This document shows positions 1-8,713 of a stretch of 64,000 nucleotides of DNA, in pieces. The notes under the pieces are model-generated. The model did not search any database. It was not told the DNA's origin and saw only the letters and a list, made by a program, of their open reading frames with translations. The stretch is from Diacronema lutheri (taxonomy: Eukaryota; Haptophyta; Pavlovophyceae; Pavlovales; Pavlovaceae): NCBI GenBank assembly GCA_019448385.1, contig JAGTXO010000001.1:62001-126000 (forward strand). Direction: 5' to 3'. Each line of letters opens with the position of its first letter. Position 1 is the first letter of the stretch. The position numbers and the translations under genes are program-made.

Positions 1-343
1 GCCCCGCTGCGGACGTCCGCCTGCCGGCCGCGAACACGGCCGGTGCGCGCTGCCGCCTGGCCCAACACGAAAACGCGCCCGCCCCCGAGGCCGCAGGTCC
101 TACCTACCCAAGCGCAGCCCAACGGCACGCAGACAGCCCGCCTTGGCAACCGACTCGTGCGCGAGCGCTCCGCCCTCCACAAGAGCCTGCCCCACGCCAC
201 CGCCGACGCGGAGCCAGCGCAGCCGACGCCCCTCCGCGACGCTCGCGCCGCAAGGCGCAAGGGCCCCGGCGAGACGGCGTCAACCAAGCCCGCCGCTGGC
301 ACAGCGCCGGCACCCGGAGCCCACCCCAAGCCCGCACGCCTCG

Positions 344-384
<41 letters not shown>

Positions 385-1362
385 ATCGGCGGACCGATTG
401 CGTTTTGGTGCGCCAGGCTCAAAGCGCCATCGCAGTGGCGGGCCCGCAGACGCAGACGCTGACATGCCCAACGCTGGGCACTGAGGCCGCAGGCCGGCCC
501 TCCTGGACCTGGCGGGCGAGCTGCCCGCGCAGCGGCCACGCGAGCCTCGCACTGACCGTGGCGGTCGCTGCCACCGTGATAGCTGCGGGTGCGGCGGCCT
601 TGGCCCCAACCCCATCATCCGTCTTCATCCCCGCCCTGCTCGCGCTCGCGGCCTACGTCGGCAATCCCTGCACCGGGATCCGCCCCGCGAAGTCCACACA
701 AGACTTATCCGTGCTGCACGCCAGCCGCGCGCGCCGACGCGCGCCGCTCCCACACGCTCACCTCCGTTTCCGCGGGCGGCCCAACGCCCCCCCCCCCCCC
801 CCCCCACCCCCCCCCCCCCCCCCCACCCCCCCCGGCAGGCGGCCATCGAGCCGCATTAGCACACCCGCCCGGGGCCTCCCGCCGCACCCGCAGCGGCTCG
901 GCGCCTTGAATCCTCCCGTCCCCTGGGGTGAGGCCTTCAACCCGGGCCCAGCGCGCTCCGACTGCCTCACGCGCGCCAGCGCCAACCTCGGCGGCATGGT
1001 AGACCCCGAGCGAAAAGCCGCACTTCTCGCCGTCCTCGTCAGGCGCAAGTACGTTATCCTGCTCCTACTGCCGACGCGGTTCCCGCGCGCGCGGACTACT
1101 ACGCCGGGCAGATCGCCGCAGACGCACGTAAGTGCACACGTGCGGACAAGGCGCACACGCTCGACGTCCAGTTAGCGCGCCACTGGTCACATTTAAGCGT
1201 CCGTGCTCGCCCACAGCGTCGCCATCCACAAGATGCGCGCTGGAGCCATCCAAGCAGGGCTCTGCCTGCTCGGCTTCCGCAAGGCAATTTGGGCCGCGGA
1301 CAGCGGGCAGCGGACGGCGTGCGCGTGCGAGGTGCGAAAGGAGGAAGAAGGTAGGGAGAGTG

Positions 1363-1422
<60 letters not shown>

Positions 1423-1823
1423 CGGCCGCCGGAGACGAGGACGCACTCACCGCTGTTGGCAATGCGCGCGTCACGGAGACAACTTGGCGGGCCTCGCGCG
1501 CAGCTGGGCCGATCGCCGCCGTAGAGATGTCTGCAGCCGTCTCCGCGATGCCGATCGTCGCATCTGTTGGCACCGCTGCCATCTGCCGCACCCGCGGCCA
1601 GGCTGCCGGCAAGGTCGGCGCGTCGGGCTCCGAGCTCGGCCACGCAGGCGATGCGGCCGACGGCGGTGACGCTGAGCCCGGCGCCGGGTCCAACGGCTCC
1701 ACGTCGAGCCGGCTGTGAACGAGCATGCTCGCACCACTTGCCCACGCCAGCGCGTCGGACTCAGGCACGTTGTAGATCTGCGCGGGCAACGCGCGTGCGT
1801 GCGGCAGGCGCGCGCGCGAGCTT

Positions 1824-2657
1824 TCAGGCCACGCGCGCGTGCCGCGCGGGAGGACGGGGCGGTTGCGGCTGCGCTCGACCGCCGGTCGCGGCACCGAGCG
1901 ACCGTGCGCGCCGCCGCACGTTGTAGTCGTCGCACGGAAGCCAAGCCTCGTTGCGGAGCACGATGGCGACAAGGTGCCCGCTCATCGGCCCCTCGCCCAC
2001 GTGCACCACGCCGGCGACGAGGAGGTGGTCGCGCCCGCCGAGTAGCAGCCGCGGCGCGCACACGAGCGCGCGGTTGTTCTTGCACTGCGGGCCATTGCCG
2101 CGCGTCGTGCGCGGCGCCTCGACAGCGATGCTGGCTGGCGTGAGCACGCCCGAGTGGCCCGCGTTCGTGTGGCGATCCCGCGGCGGCCCAGCGGCGCACC
2201 CCAGAGCGTGTGCAAGCGCGCGCGCCGCATCGCCGCCGACGCTGACGAGTACGGCGATGCCCTCGCCGGACTCTGAAGGCACGGCGATCTGCTCGAGCAC
2301 TGGCCCGACGCGTGTGTCGGCTCCAAAGGCCGCAGCGAGCCCGGGCACTCGGCCGAGTAGCAACCGGAAGAACTCAGCGGCATCCTGCGGCGTCCTTCGC
2401 GCGCCACGGCCCGAGATGACGTCGATGACGGACACAAGACACAGCCGTGTCGGCGCCTTGGTGTCCTCGATCAGCGTGCCAAAGTCCCGAAAACGCGCCC
2501 TCTCGACGCTGTTGGCACGGCGCGAAGCGGAGCGAAGCATCGCACGGAGCACGTTCAGGGCGAAGAGCGATTGCATAAGGACGTCGTGTAGCACGCGTTG
2601 CCCTCGTTCTTCGCGCCTGCGCCGCGCCGCGCAGCGCCGGGTGTGCGGGGTGCGCAC
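1824..2657 (-). CDS. Ubiquitin-specific protease (C19)-like protein, element copy A
   Basis: Encodes most of a C19-type deubiquitinase fold: a central helical region (TPQDAAEFFRLLLGRVPG) and a C-terminal His box (GPMSGHLVAIVLRNEAW followed by CDDYNVRR), the usual GHY-x-A-x-V...W...DD arrangement. The partner copy at 35839-36861 also reads through the Cys box. This copy seems broken at its N-terminal end. It lies just downstream of the helicase region on the same strand, as part of the repeated element. USP proteases remove ubiquitin in eukaryotic cells; in an element it might protect element proteins or counter silencing, which is inference. Confidence 0.6.
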   Translation of the reverse strand: MRTPHTRRCAARRRREERGQRVLHDVLMQSLFALNVLRAMLRSASRRANSVERARFRDFGTLIEDTKAPTRLCLVSVIDVISGRGARRTPQDAAEFFRLLLGRVPGLAAAFGADTRVGPVLEQIAVPSESGEGIAVLVSVGGDAARALAHALGCAAGPPRDRHTNAGHSGVLTPASIAVEAPRTTRGNGPQCKNNRALVCAPRLLLGGRDHLLVAGVVHVGEGPMSGHLVAIVLRNEAWLPCDDYNVRRRARSLGAATGGRAQPQPPRPPARHARVA

Positions 2658-4106
2658 GCACGGTTTGCGGCGGGGTGGAGGGAGGCTGGCTGGGCGCGCG
2701 CCGAGCCCGGCAAGCCGTGCAGGCGCTCACCACGCGGCACGCCGGGCACTCTCACCGGCCACATCGGGCCGTCAAACGCGTCTTCCACAGGCTGCCGACC
2801 GACGACGTAAAACTTGCTCAAGGCGCTGCGCCGTGCGCGCGCCATGCGCGCGCTGTTGCGGGCTGCGCAGCAGGGACGACGGGGGAATTGGCGAGCGAGG
2901 GTTGGGCGCAGATCAGCGTGGTGGCGCGGCAAGACGAGCGCGCGCCGGGCGCCTGGCGCGGAGGCGCCCCGCGCGAGGACGCGAGCCGCTTCTCGCACCG
3001 GACGGGCGCCCACGCGCAAGCCGGCTTTCGAGGGCTGGTGGATGGTGGCAGATGCCGAAACGGACACATGGAATGATGCGTCGGCGGCGCGAGCGCGGGA
3101 CGATCTTGCCCGGGCAATTGTGCGCACGCTGCCAGCGCGCGTATGCGTGCGCATGCAGCGGGCGGCGCGCACGTTGCGCGTGACGGGGCGCCGAGCGGCA
3201 CACCGGCGGGGACGCGCTCGCCGCTGCCGTGGCATCGTACGCTGCCTGCGTGCTGGCCCGCACGCACGTTGCCGGCGCGAGGGGACGGCGAGTGCGCCTC
3301 GGCCGAACAGGCGCGAACGTTACGCCCGAGCGCGTGGCTGGGCCCCGCCGACTGCACGCAGCGCCGGCCCAGGCGCGCACCCGCCCGACGCGGATTTGGA
3401 CGACGCATCGACCGGCACGCCGAGCGTCTGCGCCCGCCTCGGTCGCGCCGGCCCCTCTTCGGCCCGAGGCCGCACGTGCGCCGCGCGCCGCTTCGGCGCG
3501 CGGCGCGGCGCTCCCGGAACGCGCATGGCACACGCGCGGTGCGCGGGCACGCCCGCAGCGCGCCATTCCAGCGCGAGCAGTTCGGCAAGCTTGCAGCGCG
3601 CGAGCAGCCGGGCATGTGCCGCGGACACACAGTTCGCTGTGTGCGCCGGCCGCGACGACACGGCGTAGCGGCGCGAGGCTGGCCGCCGGGGCCACGGGCG
3701 TCATCGTGGCGCGACGCCATGGCATGAGTAACAAATCCATGCCGAACGCGCTGTACGGCCACGGCGTGTCGGATCCGCCCCGCAGCCAGGACCGCATTTT
3801 CGCCCGGCCGCGCAGCGGACCACGGCGCGTTGTGCGCGCCCGGCGCGAGTGGTGCGAGTGGCGGGCCAAGCCGCGTCGCCCACGGAGCCCGCCCCCGGCT
3901 CGGCGGCACCGCTACCGCTTGCTCGCCGGGCCACGCACCGCCGTCGCCGCCGCTGCGCGCTTGCCCAGCTTGCCGGCAGGCGGCGGCGGCGGCGGCGGCT
4001 GCGGTTGCGGCAGCGGCGCGAGCGCGACGCCGGACGGCGGCAGCGCCGACGGCACGCGCGCGGCGGCGACCCACGCGGCGGCGGGCAGCGCGCCGGCTTG
4101 AGGCCC

Positions 4107-4131
4107 CTGCGCGCCCTAGAAGGGCGCGCAG
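4107..4131. repeat. Hairpin with 11-bp arms, copy A
   Basis: CTGCGCGCCCT, a 3-bp loop, then the exact inverted complement. The same hairpin stands at 34567-34591 in copy B. It follows the helicase C-terminal coding region, in a stretch with further GGTGCT...AGCACC inverted pairs (about 4155-4240). Confidence 0.8.
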
Positions 4132-4399
4132 GTACGCGGGCCAGTCGCGCGGCGCGCGGTGTTGGCGAGCACCCGCCGGCTGCGTGTCGGCCGCGAGCGG
4201 CGCGACGGGCGTCGCGCCGGCGGGTGCTGGGCAGCACCGCGCGCCGGCGTCGCGCCCGCCGCCAGCGCGCCGCCCGCCGCCGGCGCCGCGCGCGCCGTCC
4301 GAGCCGCGCCCGCCGCGCCCGCCGCCACCGCGCGCCGCCGCCGCGCATTCGCGCGCGGCGGCGACGGCGGCCGCGGCGAATGCCGCCGCCGCCGCCGCC

Positions 4400-5945
4400 G
4401 CCTCGCCACCGCTGACCGCGCGGAGCACCTCTTTGAAGACGACGGTGCGCGTCACATGGTCCGGGCCAAGCGCAAAGCGGATGCGCGACGCGTGCCCGAC
4501 GCGCGAAGCGGCCACGTAGAGCTGGCCGTGCGTGAAGCACGGCTCGGCGAGCCACACGCCCGCGCACCCGAGCGCTTGACCCTGCGCCTTGTTACGCCGG
4601 CCGCACCGGGAACTGGCGGTGCAGCCATGCAAACGCGAACGTGCCCTCGTCGGGCGAGTGGTGGTCGATGCGCGCGATGAGCACGGTGCTGTCGCGCCCG
4701 GCGGCCGCGCCGGGTCGCGCGCACTCGAGCAGCCGGCCGCCGGCGCGCACGCCGCGCACGACCAGCCGCGTGCCGCTGCACAGCCCCTCGCCGAGCGAGA
4801 GGAGGCGAGTGGCTACGAGCTCCGCCGGGTAGGCCGAGACGCCTCGGGCAGCTGCACGGGATCGAGCGGGAATGCGCCGGGCATGGCCCCCGCAGGCGGC
4901 ACCGCCGCGGGAAAGGCGCCGTCGCCGAGGCTGCGCGGCAGCTTCGCCCACTCGCCCGCGCCGAGCGCGTCGCCCGTGTCGCGCGCCGCGTTCGAGGCGC
5001 GAGAGTTCTCGACCAAGGCGTACGGCCGATCGTGCTGCCACGATGCCGAGTACTCGAGGCAGGAGCGCACGATCTGCGCGCGCGAGCCGCGCCGCACCAC
5101 CGGCAAGCACTGGCAAAAGTCGCCGGCGAGCAGCAACGTCTTGCCGCCGAAGCGCTCGTCGACGCCCGTCACGTCGCGCAAACACCGATCGAGCGAGTCG
5201 AGGCGGCCCCGCTTCTGCATCGGCGCCTCGTCCCCCACGATCATTCGCCGCGGCGGCCACGGAGCGCCCGCGCTCGGAGCGCGGCACGCCATTGAACGGC
5301 TTGCCCGTCCGAGTCGGCGCCGACGGGCACCTTGAAGGTCGAGTGGAAGGTGCGGCCGTCGGGCAGCAGCGTGGCGGCGACGCCCGAGGACGCGCACACG
5401 ACGACCGCGTGCCCATCCGCGCGCACGGCGGCGATGATGGCGCGCTCGACGAACGTCTTGCCCGTGCCGCCCGGCGCGTCGCAAAAGTGCAGCCGGTCGC
5501 CCACGCCGCGCAGCGCCGAGTCGACGACCGCGCCGTGGAGCGCGCGCTGCTGGCCGGTCTCGGCCATCGCCGCGCGCGCCGCCGCCGCGCTCGCAGCCTG
5601 CTCGGCGCGATCGTAGCCCTGCGCGCGCGCGAGCTCGCGCCCGCCCGGCCCGGCCGGCGCGCGCGCCGTGCGCAGACCGGCCACCGCCGCGAGCGCCGCC
5701 GCGCGCTCGCGCTCGTCGGGCACGTACAGCCCCGTGGAGTCGAACGTGTCGGCCCAGGCGGCCACGCTGTACGAGGCGAAGGCGTCCGAGCCGGGCTGCG
5801 GCCGCTGCTCGGCGCGCTTCGGGAGCATGACCCCGCACACGTTCCACTTGGTGCCAAACATCGAGCCCGTGAGCCCCGTGTAGACGCAGTCGAGCTGCGT
5901 GGCGATGGCGCAGACGTCCTCGTGCCGGATCTCGTCGACCGGTTC
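4400..5945 (-). mobile_element. Pif1-type helicase region, element copy A (N-terminally shortened)
   Basis: Read on the minus strand this region shows the hallmarks of a Pif1/RecD-like SF1B helicase: a Walker A loop (DAPGGTGKTFVERA, near 5465), a motif ending in DEAPMQKR (near 5225), motif III (LLLAGDFCQCLPVV, near 5110) and the C-terminal pair KAQGQALG and FTHGQLYVAASRVGH (about 4500-4600). The regions are spread over more than one frame, with a few breaks or unrecognised introns, so I treat it as a fossil. The roughly 180 residues that precede the helicase in copy B are absent here. Confidence 0.75.
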
Positions 5946-5949
5946 GCCA

Positions 5950-6125
5950 TCCGTGGCGTCCAGGATGGCGACTGCGCCCGGGCCGTGACGCCGCGGCGTC
6001 GTTCGGCTGCGTCACGGAGGAGCGCCATCCGTGCGCCACGGAGGAGCGGCAGGACCACGACGCGGCGTGACGCTGGACGACGCCATGCTGTCGAGGCGCC
6101 ATGCTGTCGAGCCGCCATGCTCCGA
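5950..6125. repeat. Half of a fold-back repeat, copy A
   Basis: Matches one arm and the centre of the fold-back sequence at 30839-31066. It contains the repeated phrase GCCATGCTGTCGAG (6081-6120) and abuts the MITE-like element at 6126. The other arm is missing here, and the sequence passes directly into helicase-coding DNA near 5945. That junction marks the internal deletion separating copy A from copy B. Confidence 0.6.
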
Positions 6126-6446
6126 GGCGCCGCCGCTTTCTAAAAGGGTGTAGGGTGTAGGGTGTAGGATGCAAACCAAGCCCTCCCCACATTTGGGCCC
6201 GACGTCACTCCTTCTTCCGTCACAGCGTCATTCCTTCTCCCCCTATGGGACTTTCATAACCGTACTTATCCTACACCCTACACTATGTAAATACTTAGAG
6301 AATAGATCCATCCTACACTAAGTAAAAGTACTCGTATGTGAGTAACGTCACGGCTTCGAAGAAGGAATGACGTCGGGCCCAAATGTGGGGAGGGCTTGTT
6401 TTGCATCCGACACCCTACACCCTACACCCTTTTGAAAAGCGGCGCC
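6126..6446. mobile_element. MITE-like element (321 bp) with telomere-like ends, copy 1
   Basis: Inverted ends of about 90-100 bp begin GGCGCCGCCGCTTTC and carry three tandem TGTAGGG-type heptamers, then a block ending in GGGCCCGACGTCA. The interior is strikingly AT-rich compared with its surroundings and holds a third CCTACACCCTACAC stretch. There is no coding capacity. The same sequence occurs at 30517-30838 and 31066-31366. The ends and lack of an open frame indicate a non-autonomous DNA element; its transposase source is not in the window. Confidence 0.8.
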
Positions 6447-6861
6447 GAAGGTGGGAGGAAGCCACCCGTATGCGCGCGTTTGAACGTGCGCGGACGGCCG
6501 TTGGCTTCGCGCCCTTTCGCCCACGGTTTGCGCGCCAACGGACCAGTCCTCCGCAGGCGCCGCGCATCGTCTCAGAGGCGGTCGGTGTGGTATGCCGCGC
6601 GCATCGTCAGCGCCGCGGCGTCGAGCTCGGCGGGCGAGGGCGCGTACGTGACGCCGCTCAGCACCTCGTCCGCGCCCGCCCTCGTCGCGCTCGCCGCCTC
6701 CGCAGTGCGCGCAGGCGGCTTCGTGACGGCACGCGAGGCCACGCCGCGCGCTGCAGGTGCCTTCGCGCGCTGCATCGTCTGTCTGCCGGTCCGACGCGCT
6801 CTGCTCTGAACGAACGGACGGCACGCCCGACGAGATCTCGTCGCGTGCTCGCTCGCACAAC

Positions 6862-7275
6862 ATGTACCCCCAGAACGTCTCCGAGCTGCTGCCCGACGAG
6901 ATCTTCGGCGACGAGCTGCTCGTCGACCGGCACTACCGCGTGCGCATCCTTCAGCGCGTCGCCCGCCGCCGCGATGCGGCCGAGGCCAACTTTTGGCTCG
7001 ACGGCGGGCCCGCCGACTCGGTCGTCGGCGCGTGCATGTGCGGCCGAATCTACGCGCTCAAGTGCATGGGCCGGCTCGTCCGCGGCGCCCGGATCCTCGC
7101 GCTGCTGCGCAAGAACGTCGCGCTCGCCACGTGCCGCGCGCACCTCATGGGCCACATGCTCCAGCGCATCGTCGGCGACAGCGGCGTCGCGCGGCTGCTG
7201 CAGCTGGTTGCAGCTCGTTCGCGTGGATCACGACACGCTCAACGCCGAGCACCAGGCCTTGGAAGCACAGCATGA
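6862..7275 (+). CDS. Uncharacterised element protein, copy A
   Basis: A start at 6862 gives a plausible protein opening MYPQNVSELLPDEIFGDELL and containing a Cys-containing helical stretch (GACMCGRIYALKCMGR). The same protein is encoded at 29688-30101 on the opposite strand in copy B, and conservation between copies supports coding. It is transcribed away from the helicase, toward the inner end of the element. The opening resembles an F-box-like or BTB-like helical start only in a very general way, so I name no family. Further coding-like sequence (helical, LNAEHQALEAQHD, about 7216-7290) follows in another frame. Confidence 0.5.
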   Translation: MYPQNVSELLPDEIFGDELLVDRHYRVRILQRVARRRDAAEANFWLDGGPADSVVGACMCGRIYALKCMGRLVRGARILALLRKNVALATCRAHLMGHMLQRIVGDSGVARLLQLVAARSRGSRHAQRRAPGLGSTA

Positions 7276-7444
7276 CACCGGCCAAATCATGCGACGGCAT
7301 GTGCGCGCGCGCCGACGCGCTCTCCAAGGACCTCGCACGGGCGCACGAGCACGCTCACAAGCTCGATGGCTATCTGGTGTAATGCAGCGAGCGCCTCCGT
7401 GAGAGTGACTCTTTCAACGGAGCGCTCAAGAACCTGATCACGCG

Positions 7445-7762
7445 GTGCAGCATGAGATGTGCTGGCTCCACGCCGAGATGTCGTCGCTCGTTGCGAGTTC
7501 GCCCGAGGCTTACGCGAACGACAGCGAGGCCACCGACTTCGAGGACCACGGCGTGTGCGTCGAGTTCGATGTCTTCAACCGCGACGGGGTCGAGGGCGCG
7601 CCCGTGCCCGCGACCGCGCCCACGAAGGCAGAGCCGGGCATCGAGTCCGAGTGCATCGCGCCCGCACAGGCAGAGCCGGGCAGCGAGTCCGAAGCGTCGC
7701 GCCCGCGCCCGCGCACGCGCCCGCGCCGGCAGAGCCGCGCACCGCGCACCGAGCCCAAGTGA
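7445..7762 (+). CDS. Acidic, Pro/Ala-rich uncharacterised protein, copy A
   Basis: Begins MQHEMCWLHAEMSSLVASS, then an acidic stretch (NDSEATDFEDHGVCVEFDVF) and a tail with three near-repeats of KAEPGIESE type. It is matched almost exactly at 29200-29518 (minus) in copy B, where the tail is longer. It may be the 3' continuation of the 6862-7275 gene rather than a separate gene. Function unknown. Confidence 0.4.
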   Translation: MQHEMCWLHAEMSSLVASSPEAYANDSEATDFEDHGVCVEFDVFNRDGVEGAPVPATAPTKAEPGIESECIAPAQAEPGSESEASRPRPRTRPRRQSRAPRTEPK

Positions 7763-8247
7763 GCCAACATGCTGTCGAGGCGCTGGTTCCGGCCACCGGC
7801 GCATCGAGGCGCTGGCTGCGCAGCACGGCCGTGCGCGACACCCGCAGCTCGGCCAACGGCAAGTAGCGCGCCGGCGCAGCGCACGGTATGCCGCGGCGAG
7901 CTCAGTCGCGAAGAGTGTCCGCCTGGCCGCGCCCTCCACGGGGTGCACGCGCACTCGGCGCGGTCCGGTCAGTCAGAGGGCCTCAGCTTGCGCGATGCCA
8001 GTTGCGATCCCCCCCGGAATCCGCCATTCTATTCTACTCTGCGTCAATCACCCAAGCCCTTCCGGTCGCCCGCATTCCGGGGTCGGTACCTCCGTCGGCC
8101 CGGCTCGGGCCCTCCGTCCGCCGCGCCCGCTCGACCCCGAATTCTACTCAAAATCGGCCGGTCAGGAGGGGGGTCTCGGTCCTAGGCTCGTCCTAAGCAT
8201 CGCTCCGACCCCTCGAGCGCTCATTGCCTGGCTTTTAACCCTTGATT

Positions 8248-8265
8248 GTACGACCCGGGTCGTAC
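8248..8265. repeat. 18-bp perfect palindrome near element end, copy A
   Basis: GTACGACCCGGGTCGTAC, followed inward by a GC-rich block ending at the TATATA junction (8306-8311). The identical palindrome is at 28564-28581 in copy B, the same distance from its inner end. A subterminal protein-binding site or cruciform-forming end is a reasonable inference. Confidence 0.9.
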
Positions 8266-8311
8266 TCTCAGCCTTACACTGGCCGGACCAGCCCGGACCG
8301 CGCCGTATATA

Positions 8312-8713
8312 CTTGGGTGGTGCTGCACGCGCGCCGCGCCCGGCCCGCGCGCCTCGCCGCGAGGCGCGGCTGCGCGCAGGGCGGAGCGCGGCGCGCGCGT
8401 GCCGCCGCCGTTGTGTGTGCGAGGGGTGTTTTTTTTGGGTGCTCTCCGCCAACACTGCTTTCGTTGAGGGGTCGACTCCGCGGCGCGCGCACGCGCGTGC
8501 GTGGGCGCTGCGGAGGCACAATGGGTGGGGTGCGGTGCGCCACGGCGCGTAGCGCGGCACAGCGTGCGCCACGCGCCGTGCGCTCCGCGTGCCCGCTGCT
8601 TTTTGGCTTGGCGGTGAGCGCTTGTGTCCTTTCGATTGTGTGCTGGTGTGCCTTGTTGCGCGTCTCTCTTCCTCTCGCTGCTCCTCCTGCAGCCGCCCAA
8701 CCGTCCGCCCGCC
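8312..8713. other. Intergenic region between element end and PABP gene
   Basis: About 400 bp of host DNA downstream of the PABP stop codon. It has a short T run (8430-8437) and alternating GC. No gene was recognised. Confidence 0.6.

Larger units (their letters stand above)
1..8311. mobile_element. Left arm of giant inverted repeat (element copy A, cut by window edge)
   Basis: Bases 1-8311 reappear as reverse complement in 28518-38677. Position 1 pairs with about 38677, and the inner end (8304/8305) pairs with about 28524/28525. Both inner ends abut a TATATA (8306-8311; 28518-28523). Identity looks very high by eye, so the two copies are young. This copy carries a USP-like gene, a Pif1 helicase region, one MITE-like insert and an outward gene of unknown function. 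It is shorter than copy B because it lacks roughly 1.1 kb around the helicase N-terminus and the second MITE. Its outer end lies beyond the window, so its total size is unknown. No capsid, envelope, reverse transcriptase or HUH Rep was recognised. Confidence 0.85.

Noticed and set aside
143-484. Proline- or glycine-run proteins across poly-C/poly-G tracts
   Set aside because: Frames stay open in all six readings through these tracts because of base composition; there is no conserved protein on either side.
930-1175. LINE retrotransposon
   Set aside because: Only a faint endonuclease-like start; no reverse transcriptase motif follows, and the opposite strand carries the USP-like gene soon after.
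6150-6175. True telomere or chromosome end
   Set aside because: Only three heptamers, present in inverted pairs at the ends of a short repeated element well inside gene-bearing DNA.
1-8311. Assembly artefact duplicating one locus in inverted orientation
   Set aside because: The arms differ by a fold-back/MITE block, an internal deletion, unique segments and tract lengths, so they are separate copies; long reads should still confirm.
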